In this document: positions 23,641 through 35,500 of the stretch, piece after piece
Layout: every line of letters begins with the position of its first letter
Position numbering within the stretch: the first letter of the stretch is position 1
Assembly: GCA_020086605.1 (NCBI GenBank)
Contig: JACBWW010000012.1
Coordinates: 13,081,855-13,145,854, forward strand
Origin: Lanius collurio
Lineage: Eukaryota; Chordata; Aves; Passeriformes; Laniidae
DNA: 64,000 bases
Direction of reading: 5' to 3'
Position numbers and translations under genes: made by a program
Notes under the pieces: generated by a model
The model's database searches: none
The model's input: only the letters and a program-made list of their open reading frames with translations
Told to the model about the DNA's origin: nothing

Positions 23641-25338
23641 TTTTGAGGCATTATTATTTTTGTTAGGGAGATGGATGTAGCCGGTAAATGTGATGTGAGT
23701 GCGGCCAAAAGGATTAAAAATTGTCCTACTTAAGCTGTGGAAGAAGTGAAGATATCTGTGAGGCACTTGCTGTGCTAACCTGGGTCGGCAATGACCATTT
23801 TCCCTGGCTCCTGCAGCTCTATTGCTTCCAGCAACCAGGCTGGCTTGTTCAGAGCTTTTTTGGGGATTTCTGCACATTTCTACCCTGGGCATGTACTTCA
23901 TCAGGCTCAGTTGCACTGAGGGTAGTAGTGACCTCCAGCAGCAAAACAGCAAAGCTGATGCCGACTTCTCTGACAGTATTGCAGTCAGCTGTTATTGATC
24001 CCCTGCTAGGAAACAGGCTTTGCACACCTGAAGTTACTCTCCTCGTCCTTTTCTCAATTTACTGCCCTTGCCTGGCACAGAGAGATTTGGAAATTTATGT
24101 GTGTTGTGTATGAAGCAGGTTATTGTATTTTAGATTAAAAACAGTGGAACTGTCCTTGAAAGGTACAGCCTGGGGAAGTAACAATGAAAATGGGTTTAAA
24201 TTGTTTTAGTTAAGAAGAGATTAAGAAAAATGCTTTGATCTCCCATGGTAATGACAAACTTCAGCAGATGTACCTGAAAGCCTGAAGTAATGCTTTTTTC
24301 CACTTTCAGTTAAGCCAAACTCCACCACAATCTTGGGGTTTTTTCCATTTTTATTTCAAAGAGAATCTCAATGAGGGTGAATGAAATGCTCCTTAAATTG
24401 AGCCACCTTAGTAGGTAGTTGTTTCCACTAGCTAGCTAATCTTTTGGGTATCAGCCATAATCAGAGAATGATTATTATTGTAGTCTGTTGAGTTGTTTGT
24501 TCTTCGAGATGTCTGTATCAATCCACATTTTCATTTGAGTGATAGTGCATATTTATTATGCAAATTTAAGGGAGCACTTCAGGATTTATTAGGGTGCTGC
24601 ATACTTGGAGGGTATGTTGTCAGTGTAGTAAATCACACCAAACTTGACCTCTTTTATTTAAAAGTTAAGCATATATAAAACAATATGCATGCTTGTATGC
24701 TCTGCCTACTTTGTAAGGAAAAAGAATTCAAGAAGAAAGGATTCATTGGCTTTAATTTATTCAGCTCCTTAAAAAATATACATAGTAGCACATTGCTTTA
24801 AAATTACATATGAGAGCAGAACAATTCGGGGCAGAAAAAAAAATAAAAAATCATGCTTTCCAGCTAGAACTTGCTTTTCATTGTGTCAGCTCGCTGTGGT
24901 TTGCCTGCATGACCCAGCTGCAATGAATGGAATCAAGCAAGAGCCTTTTGCCTGAGTCTTTCCTATGTGCTAACAGGAAGAGGTAGTGGTGACAGTCATA
25001 CCCTTCATCATCACTGAGAGAGAACAGAAAGGGGAGGGAAAGAGAGACCAAGAGCAAATGAGAACAATATTTGGCCCAAATTACTTTTCCTGACCAAACA
25101 CTTGGTATTTTTGTTCCAAAGACCTCTGGCTCACAATGACAATGAGCTAATCCCTATTAGGAAGTCTTTCTGGATTTTGACTGGGAAGTGTTTGGTGTTG
25201 TTTGAAAAAGCTTTGAGAGAAGCTTTTGTCCATGTTGTGTTCTCATTAGAAGTGTTCTCATTAATGAAGCCTTGTGATAAAAATGGGTGCATTGCCCTAG
25301 TTTTTATTTATTAGAACTAAAATCCAGTGTACAAGTAT

Positions 25339-25372
25339 TCTTTTTTTTTTTGTTTGTTTGTTTCCTTCCTTA
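25339..25372. repeat. T run plus (GTTT)n/(CCTT)n tract
   Basis: Eleven T are followed by three GTTT units and a short CCTT stretch; pyrimidine-rich low complexity. Confidence 0.9.
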
Positions 25373-26696
25373 TCCACCTATGCTGTGCCTTGCATGAGTG
25401 CCTTGCTACCCTGTCTCTTCCTCTGTGTGCAATCCCAGTGTGAGGGTCTTACCATCCTTTCCCTTCCTTTCTTCTCTCTCTGGCATGTGCCATGAGCTGA
25501 CAAGATCTTGCCCCACACTGTAAGCTTGGTAAAGGCTGGATTGTGACACTTGCAGAAGGAAATGTCTGCCCTACCCAGTTTCAGAAACAAATGCAAAACT
25601 CTCAGTGTAAAAACTGGTTTTCCTAGAATCTGTATGAACCCTGCAGAGAGAAGCTCCTTCAGAGGTGGTTCAGAAAATGAATTTACATTTGGGGCTCTGA
25701 AATGCCCTATGAAGGAGCTACTCTCCATTTCCTCTGACACATGAGGAATGTGGGGCTTCTGTTTCCTAAATTAGTCAACATTGCCTGAAGCTGGGCAAGG
25801 CTGAGGGTCAGAAGCTGAGCTGTCTTCAGCTGTCCTTCAGTGAACACGTTTTCTCCTGTAGCAAGCCTACTTTGAGAAGCAAAATAATAATATTTTAACA
25901 CATGCTCCTTTGATTAAAAAAGTTATTTTTAGTGTGTTCAAAACCTTTCCAAGGCCCCAAGTTCATCCTGGATGTTTTCTGGTTGTGTTTGTAGGACAGA
26001 AGCAAGTGTCTGTGAAGCAAGTTGCAGCAGGGAATCCCTGCAGCAGGCAGTCAAGGGCTGTGACACCAGCAGAGTACTGGCTTTCACAAACTGCCCTAGA
26101 AACGTGCTGCAACATCAAACTGCAGCATCCATCAAGAGAAGTTTGGGGTTCTCTGTTCTGCACCCTTTTCCTTTCAGCTAGGACCAAAATGCCCTATGTA
26201 TTGTAGGGTGTGGATAGCAATGCCCCTCCTGAGGCAGCTAGACTGAATCTTAGAAAATTGATTACCATGGCAGGGAATAAAAATGTAAGTACAGCCCTTT
26301 GTGGGCCTGGTTTTGTTTGAGATAGTGCACTCCTTCACGAGAGAAATTTTCCATTCAAATACTTAGTACTTTCTGTTTCTGATTTATCAAGAAATTCTGG
26401 CATTTTCTCTGTCTAAAAGTCTCATTACTAGTAAGACTCTCATGATATTTGGCAGGTCTACTCCCCATTATGGACAAAATCAGTGAGTACAGGAATATAT
26501 TGGACGAGAACTTTTTTTTTTTAACTGAAAGAAAGCTTGAATTCCAAGTGAAAACTTGGGTCAGTTCTTCACTTTATTTTTCTCTGATTGTTGCCTTTGT
26601 TGCATTATCATTTCAAAACAGACCTTTGTACTTGCTTTTCACCTTTTTTCAAAGTCCAGTTTTCCCATTTCACCTTTAAAGCTGAGGTGTTTTTTT

Positions 26697-26741
26697 ATCT
26701 CTTCTTCTCTTCTCTTCTCTTCTCTTTTTTTTTTTTTTTTT
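26697..26741. repeat. (TTCTC)n microsatellite followed by a poly(T) run
   Basis: About five TTCTC-type units run into roughly 17 T. It is a pure pyrimidine tract of about 45 bp on the + strand. Confidence 0.93.
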
Positions 26742-29700
26742 GAGAACTACTCTTTCCATCTTAATTGCTGAAATTAGCAAAAAAAGGACATTGGGTGCTG
26801 GAGAAGCTAGAAAAACAGTCTAGGAAAGAGGAGATGATGGAAGAAAATGACAGAAATACATTAAACACAGTAAAGGAAAGATGAACACATAGGCAATATG
26901 GGGAAAACAGAAAATATGAGGAGAAAAAGCAAATAGAAAAGGAAGGGAATTGCACTGCTAGAGAATGAGGTCTGCACTCCCTCCTTGCCTGCGTTGGAAT
27001 GCTTATATGTTTGCAGGAAGCATACAGGGTTTATGGAAACATGTCCCTGTTGTCATCCCTAGATAGAATGATTTCTTTGAAATTACTTACAAGAGTGGAA
27101 AAGTCATTAATCAAGCCATCTTCCTAGCCTGTGTGTGAGTCTGTCTCTTTTTAAGTCACCTTAGAGGAGCAGGGAGAGGAGGAAAATGAAGAATAAGAGA
27201 GATCATCTCAGGGCTGGAAAGAAAATGGACAGGGCTATCTAGGAAAAAAAGAAACAGAAAGGGAGTTTACAACAGAGCTTCCTGATACCGATATATCCAC
27301 CAGTGTATATATACCAGTTTATCTAAAAAAAGGGAGAATATGGTTGTGTGTGATTTGCTGGAGGAGGTAAAGGAAGGTCAATTAAATAAAAAAAGCTAGC
27401 ACCTTTTAAAAATATTATTTTCTACTTTAAATATTTAAAAATAAAGGGAAGACTTAAATGAAACAATTTTATTTGTGCTTGTTTGGATGGTATGATGGCC
27501 AGGAATTGTTTGTTTCAAGGGGGTGTGCTTCACCTCTTTGTTCCACTATGGGAACAAGTCTCTCATACTGTTTATGTCTCAAGACCCATGCCAGAAGTCT
27601 GCAGTTCTTGTCTTCCTGTGCAGAATCGTTTTGCTTGGCTGTGAGCATAAAAGCTCTAGGGAGGTACTGTCTATTAAGGCTAATTCTGTTTCAGCCTTAT
27701 CCAATACTTTTGTCTTTTGTGTGGCTCTCTCACACTGTGTAGTTTGGCTATAGTTATAATCTGTGTGCCTCTGGCTTATGAAATGTTGTGCTGGTTCAGT
27801 TGCTTTCCAGTGGCCACGTTCCACACACACTTTCTCAGAAGTTTGCAGAGTTTAAATGTATGCACTGATCAGTCTGACCTTCTGCACAGAACCAGCTACA
27901 GAACTTTGTGCAGCAGTCCCAGTAAATCCAGGCTGCATCTCAGCACAGCAGGTACTGCCCGGAAGATGGAACCAGTGGAGATCTCATAACAAGTTGTTCA
28001 TGAACTGGGGTTTCCAAAAGTGCAGTGCTGTACTGAGTAGACCTGTCCAAACTAGTACTGAAACCAGTGACACAGTGGTGCTCTGCTAGTTCTTTTTACA
28101 CTTGATGAGAAACAGTCCTAAATATTGTGAGGACCACACTGTTCGGGCACTGCTCTTTGCCATGAGGGCAATACTGCTTTGTTCAATGCTGGTGGGAAAG
28201 TCTCTAATGGATGCTGGTGAGATCCGCTGTGGATGTGCCTGTTTCATTTCAGGAACAGAAAATCCCACTGACTTCCAGGGGCAGTTCTAGAAACACTGCT
28301 GATTTATTGGAGTGTTTCTGATAATACCCCTGTAACTGGTTTCTTTTGTGGTCCACATGAGTTGCTGCAGTTGCCGCTGCTGCAGATGGGTGATTAGTAT
28401 TACATGAAGTACTGGAGAACCCAAAGAAATCCAAAGTGCTGTGGTTCTGTAGGATCTCCACACACATAGCAAAGAGATCTTATTGCAACAGGCACGTTTT
28501 TGTGATGTTCTGCAGAGAAGCAACATATACAGGGGGAATGATCGTACTCAAATTCTTAAGAGGATACCATGATGAAGAGCTTCAGTGCTACACGCAGTAT
28601 CTGGGATAATATCCAAAAAGTCCAGATGTTTAGTCTTCAGTGGCTTCATTTTAAGCTATTAAATGTGGAGTTTATTTTTTGGTTGGAAGCTGACTTTTTC
28701 TTAATTTTCCTAGCATACACTAAAATGTTGACTTTCCTGAGGGAAGGTTGATTCTGTTGGTTGCCTATTAAACAAGTGCCATGCACTTGTGCCACATATG
28801 TGCATTAGGATTGGAATCCCATGATTTTCTAGACTTCTTTTTTTTTTCTCTCTCTTTTTTAAAAAGATTTTAGATTTTGGTTTTTGGGACAACAATGCCT
28901 TGATGCAATAAATGCAGACTTCCTAAGCAACAAAATCCCTGATAGGAAGGTGAAATGGGCATGCTATTAGATGTAGTGTAGATAAAGGGAGGGAAAAGCT
29001 GCCTAATGCTGTAGTCTGTCTCCCATCATGTCACACTATTGTGTTTTGCATGAGATTCTTCATCTGCTCCACCTACTTGTTTCTAGATAAAGGCAAGGAC
29101 AGGCTACTTCTTTTTCATGCACAGTTTTGTCCCAACCATCTGGGAAGAAAAAAGGAAAGAAGTAATAAAATGAAATGACAGAATGGTATGATTTCTAGAA
29201 CACTGGGGAGCTTTTCTCTTTGCAAATGTCTTCCTTGTGTGTTGCTGAAACCTCATTTTGTCCTCCAGTGCCGGAGAAAGCACTAGGGAGGTTGAAGCTG
29301 TTGTGCCCCATGAATAGAAGGGAGCGGCAATCCCCATTTCTTTCAAAGGTTCTAAGCCTGACATGTGAGGGATTTTGCACCTCAGGTCCATGTTACCCCC
29401 CACCCTTGCCATTGAGCAGTGAAAGATATACCTGCTCTCAGGGTCATATAACACAACACAGTATTACTCAATGTAATAGAAATACCCAATACAGGATCTT
29501 CTGATTGCATTATGTACACAAATACATGGACATGCCATCTTCTGATTGATGTACCACCTGCCCGTGGCACCTCTGGAATAAGAGTCCCAGGACTGCCCCA
29601 GAAATACAAAATGGTGCCTCAGAAGATGTAAGGGTAGACTAGCAAGTTGCTGCCAAAGTTGCTGTGTCTGTGTAATGGAAATGAGATGGGTTTCCTTTTG

Positions 29701-32483
29701 TGGGCACCCTTTTGGTCATGGGCCCTGAGTAACTCTATGTTCATTTTTTCAGCCAGCTAGTACCTCATCATCTTCCTCCACACATCCCTCACTGCTTTCA
29801 GGGTCTGGTGGTGGTGTGAGAAGGTGCTTTCCTTTGTTTTTGGTTACAAAAATGGCTGTAAGAGCTACAGGCCAGCGATAAAGCAAGCAGCAAATTTTGT
29901 AGTACAACATTTATACTCTTAAGAAAGCACAACCGTGCCTGGCGGATATTTGTCTGGCTAATTCTTGCTGTTGACAGGAAGCAGACATTCAGTCTCAAAA
30001 CATTTACATATCTCTGCATTGACAACACCAACATGTATTTGGCGTCTGCGTGAGAGATGCGCTGCAGTGCCTGTGTCTACTCTGTCTCGCCTGCTACAGC
30101 AAATGTAGGCCAAGTGACTGACCAAGAACACACACACACAACTGTGGGAGATTCCCCACTGTTTCTTGAAAGACTGAAAAATAATTTTTGGTTGCTGGTT
30201 CTTTATTTCTTTAATGTGGTGTATGAGGATCCTGCTGGGCATTTCAAATGTCATTTTCTCTTTTTGTGCATTTTGGCTTCCTAGGCAAAATACGTTTGCT
30301 GGGTTTGTGTGTCCCAGCAAAACTCCTTGCTGCTCCCTCTTTCATTTTGTTTATTTGATGTACTACGCTGATGCAAAACCACTCTCTGAAAACTCAGATC
30401 TTATTACACACCTGGGCATCTCAGTAATTTTGTATATAATTTATAAAAACTGTGGTAATTTTAATAATAAAATATCCCTCGTTAATAACAGAATATGATT
30501 ATATCTTAATTGTCCTCGCTTTCACTTTTAAGAATATATTACCATATGAAATCCCCCTTCCTCATATTACCATATATAATCCCCTTTACCTTCTATTTTT
30601 AAGTCTTGAAATTCATACTTTAAACTGGTTTGATAGGGTGAAAATTATTTTCCATTGTATATTTGGCCTTTCACTGGAAATATATGTCAATGAGTTTGCT
30701 TTTGAGTTAAATTCTTAAGGGTCTCTGGAGACCCTAAAGTAAACAGCTTTACATTCAGAGGATGCCTCAGAGTTTAGGAGGAGCTACTGAACATAGTCCT
30801 TGCTGATATTCTTCTGATCTGGATTCAGGATAGGGCACAGCAATCACCACCATCAGCAGTGCGCACCCATCCCTCCTTTTAAAGGCATATACCAGATTTC
30901 TCATTTCTTCTTTGATGATATTTTTACCAAAGCTCCCTCAATACCTGCTTGTTACACTAAGTTGGGAAGAATTAGGCAATTACATGGAAAGGTAATTAGA
31001 TAATCCTGAGGACTAGATTTTGAGAAACAGAGAATAAATCCAATAGTAAAATCATTCACTTAGTAAGTAATAGAAGAAACTTTGTTGGAAGATTATCTAT
31101 AGGGAAAGTATCAGATCATCTTGTAAGTGCCCAAGCCAAAAATGGGCACAGTTGTGAAGGCAACATACATGGTACAAGGATGTATCAGGTGAGATCCTTT
31201 TAGTAAGTAAAGGGTAATATTAAAAGAATTATGTCATTCTTTTAATATGTAATTATACTGGTGTAACTCCACGTGGTCATTTAATGTTGGGTTTTCATCA
31301 CCCACATTCCAGAAAGACCCAAGATCTCTCTTCCAGTCCCATATTTGTGCCCTTTTTTTCTCTCCAAGCTCTTTGAAGACTTGTTGTGGCCACGAGTTTC
31401 AGCGTGCAAGAAGCTTCCTACGTATTAGCATTTTTACACAGGGGATTGTCCTCCTGCTGGTTTGAACTCCTGAAGCCTCACAGTGGTCATCCCCAGGTGG
31501 CTTCAGCATGGGTTTCAGTGAGAATTTTCATCAGACCTTTGTGGTGTGTGACCCCCGGTGTTCTGTACCAGCAGGGAATGTTACACACAAGCTGGCACTA
31601 AAGAGCTACCTTAAATTCAAGATAGGAAGGAAGGTGTTTAGTTCAGATTCAAATGTTATCTTATTCACTTGATTCTTTTTCATGTGTTAGAGATTTGTGA
31701 TTTATAGTGATAGGAAACTTCTACTAGTTCCGAAATTCAGATTTGATTAAAAGGCCATGTTTCACCCACTTTATCCATGTCTTCCACTTCCTTAGATTAC
31801 AGAACTGTCTCAAATCTGAAAAAAATGGATTAGAGATCTTGAGAAGAGATTTTCCGATGTGATTTCTTCTCCATTCTTTTTTGTTTGGTTGGTTTTTTGT
31901 TTTTTTTTTTTCCTTTTGTCTCAGCCTGGAAAACTAATAGCCATTTTTGGCTACCAAAAATAGCAGTTTTGAACTTCAGGCTATAGAGAAATGTGTTAGA
32001 TACATGAAAAAAGGTTCAGAAGGTGCAACAAGTATTTAACCACAAAAGAAAAAGAACACCCTGGGCAATATAGGTATAAAACTATAAGGATGCTTAAATT
32101 CTGATTGTCTGAAATACTAAGTCCAAAATCACCGAGCAATAAATGCACACTGTGTCTTTAACATGGATTTTGTTCTCACCTGTGTGTTGTGGCTTTTCCT
32201 GCTCTGTGCTGCCCGTCTCTGCTGTGCTTCTCCTCCATAGCACAAGTGTAATGCTGGTTGTTAGCACCAGTCATTTATTGAAGGCACATTGACCTCTTGC
32301 TCAAAGGCCATCAGTATTTTAGCATTGTGGTGATGGTGGTATCAGGATCCTTTTCTTAGAATGATGAAATATTCAGAAGGTATAGCTCATCTCTGCCTGA
32401 AGCTCCAAGACATCATGAGTGTTGATGGGTTGGAATAGGAGCCCTTTGCATGTTATCCAAAATGTTTATCATAGCAAACATTG

Positions 32484-32547
32484 TCATGCCAGAATTGGCC
32501 AACTGGCATGAAAAAATTTCACTTTCTTGGGAAAGTGTTATCACTTT
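32484..32547. other. Cluster of perfect inverted repeats
   Basis: TCATGCCAG at 32484-32492 pairs with CTGGCATGA at 32503-32511 around a 10-base loop that itself holds the palindrome TTGGCCAA. Nine bases on, CACTTTC (32520-32526) pairs with GAAAGTG (32531-32537). The AAAGTG part of that arm can alternatively pair with CACTTT at 32542-32547, so two mutually exclusive stems are possible. No known RNA family is recognised. Confidence 0.7.
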
Positions 32548-35500
32548 GCTGCCTTTTAGGAACTGTAGTTGTTTTCTGAATTACAAGTGGTTTGCATAAA
32601 GAACATAAATTTCTGTGCTCTTTATCACTTCTTACTGTATGACAAATATACAGTCCAATTTTTCAAGTGCGGTGTCTTGAAAATGAATGTGTATTTGAAA
32701 TGAAAACCATTTCAGTACTTGAGCATCCTCCCTCTGGAACAGACTGGATAATAACATGTTCATCACCTTGGGTTATTTTAATATTTCCTGAAGCCTGCAC
32801 AAGATGCTTTCTATTTTCTTGTCAAAACATACTGAAAAGAAAATTATTTTTAATAAAGTACAGTAATCACAGTGTGATCACCAAGTGCATCGTCTCTTGT
32901 CAGATTGTTTCTTCCTGCTTGCAAGGTTTTGCAGTTACTTAATGTTAAGATTGCTGAGCAATACAATGTTGGGAGGCAGAGAATGGAATATTTCATTTCT
33001 GACAAAGAGCCCTGGGTGATACACAACATCCTTCTTTGCCTCCTAGAATAGTATCACTGTTCAAAATGAGTGCTGGAAGAGTTGGCTGCTGCGAGATTTC
33101 ATTTCCCCCCCCTCTCAGTATTTCACTGCTGTCTTCCATAGGTTTGGTGCACTGGAAGTAAAGCACCCATTGATTCAGTTTTGCCTGTCCATAAATCCCT
33201 TCTAGAACACCATGCCAGATACCAGCCCTGAGAGATGCAGGACAGTGTTAATATTAATTTCTAACTAGAGCTGGAATTAGTCTCATAGTTTTTTAGATTA
33301 TGTGCCCTTTTGGTGAACAGCTGGTGGTAACTTGCTTAGCTTTGGGTACACTGAGGTCTAGTATTTAGAAGAGAAAATTGGTTGCCCTACACAGGCACTG
33401 GGAGCTTTCAGAAGTAATGGCTGAATGATTTTTTTTCTAAACTGTTTCTCTACACCAGGTTTTTTACTCAAGTTGCTCAGGTCTAAAATAAGTGATGGAC
33501 AAATCTCAAGAGATTTGGTTTCATATCTTACCCAAACATTATCCAAGCTAAGTAAAGCTCTGGAGTCTGCATAACTGAGCATGAAACCTCAGAAGAACAG
33601 ACTTTCTCATGAGAGTGTCAATGTTTTCTGCTGTCTGGAAATACCGAGAAAATAGTCTTTCTTGTGGTATTTTGAAACTTCAGCATCTGGCCGTCGCTGT
33701 AATCAGAGGAAAGTGAATATGAAAAATAGTAGCTTAAAAAGTGAACCCTTTTTCAGTCTTGGGTGTTTTAAGTTTTTCAGGGAAGCTATTAATTGATACC
33801 GTAAACTGCATCTCAAAGCAGGTGATCTAAATATGAAACTGCAAATTCTGGCTGTTTTATTCTGGGTGTTGCAAAATATTATCACTTGTGAGTCACTGAG
33901 TATGTCTTCAGTCAAGGAAAGAAACAGCTATTGTATCCTTCCCTCCCTTTTATGTAAATATGTAACTAAGCACTGCTCTTGGAATTTACTTGTTTTTGGG
34001 AGAACATTCTGCTTTCTTCAATCACTGCCTCAAGTGTGAAATTTAGCTCAGCTGCAGAGCCACAATGAATGTCTCATGCTAAACAAATCTAGTGAAAATA
34101 ACCTCAATGATTATATTATACAACTAATATATTGATAAAAATGTTATGGTAGTAAATAACTATAAAGTTGGATCATACATTGGTTTATATGGCGCTTGTA
34201 GATGTGAGCTATCCCTGTATTTAAAAATAGAGTTAATCTTCATTTTGTATTTTGACAGTGGATCAATGGGACTTGCAGAGAGATTTACTTCAAAAGTTAA
34301 AGATGGAAAAGTGTGTTTATCTCTTGTCCTTCTGCCACTGCAAAATTTACAATATGTTTTCTTCTTTATTCAATCCATATTTAGTAACTTGAGCAATGAA
34401 TTTTCCATCATTGGTTTTGTGTGATTAATCCAAGTTTGTGCTGTTAGCAAATACCAGGAAATATTTCTCAACTTTCCTCTCAGTTTATTTTCAACAATAT
34501 TTTCATTCTTTGACAGGTCCTCAAAAAGTCTTAGGCCTCTCTGTTTGTGCTGGTCATGCATTGCAATTAGGGTTACCCATAAGTATTCCCTCACACGTAG
34601 GTTCTCTTTTAAGGCCCCAAACATATGTCATATTGTTAGAGATAAATAGAGTTCTGCCATTTGCAAAATCTGGATTTTTGTGGCTATGTTTGTGCTTTTT
34701 CTAGAATTTTCTTCAGTTGCCAGTCTTTGGAGTTCTGAATTGCCAGGAATGCAGTGTAAATTGAGAGAGGGTAGTCAAGTGCAATACTGTTTTCTTGATA
34801 GGTGCATTTGCTAAATCCATAACTTCTTATGCGTCTCCCCCTCACTGTTGTTATTGCAACCATCTTTCACAAAGAGCTTTTGTCAGTTTTGAGATCTGCT
34901 TCTGTTCCTTCAGAGACTAAATTTTTGGAAGCATGAATTTCCAGAAAAATAGACATGAATATGCATACACGTATAGTTACTTACTTATTGTATCAGTACT
35001 TCTTTCCCACATACCAAAATTTTGTAGGTTTTTTTTGTGCTGTTTCCTTTACTTATTGGAGATTGACAAAAATAATTTAGAAGCAGTTTAAAATACATTA
35101 TAAGATCATCATGAGTTCCATACTTCAGTTTTGCATGAAAATATTATCATTAATTACTCAATGCAATTAATAATAGCCTGTATTCAAACACGCGCTGCTT
35201 AAATCAAAGTAATTGAATGTTCAAATTAAGAATGCTTTTGCAAAGGGACTTCTAAAAATTCTGTGTTAGTTGGTGCTGTTTTTTCCTCAGTTCTCTTGTT
35301 ATGAAGGGGATTCAAATAATACAAGAGGCAAAAGAAATCACTGCGGGAACATAATCAAAGTGACAGTTTTGTGCTGTATTTCCATATCAAGCTAAAGCAA
35401 ACAAAAACCCAAAAAACAGCTATATATGCATACTTAACAATGTAGGTGCATCTCTGGGGAGTGATTGGAAATGAAGGGACTATATTTTCTTTCTTGCATT

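Larger units (their letters stand above)
23641..32483 (+). other. Presumed intron, unique-looking
   Basis: No transposon fragments recognised. Low-complexity tracts occur at 25339-25372, 26697-26741 and 31876-31912, and a short (CA)n run lies at 30128-30142. A loose 28-bp duplication lies at 30538-30587. Frames of up to 138 codons are present but none shows a domain; those near 23536-23952 overlap the tail of the CR1 copy. Confidence 0.5.

Noticed and set aside
23536..24113. 138- and 130-codon frames on opposite strands
   Set aside because: They overlap the end of the CR1 copy and each other and have no recognisable domains.
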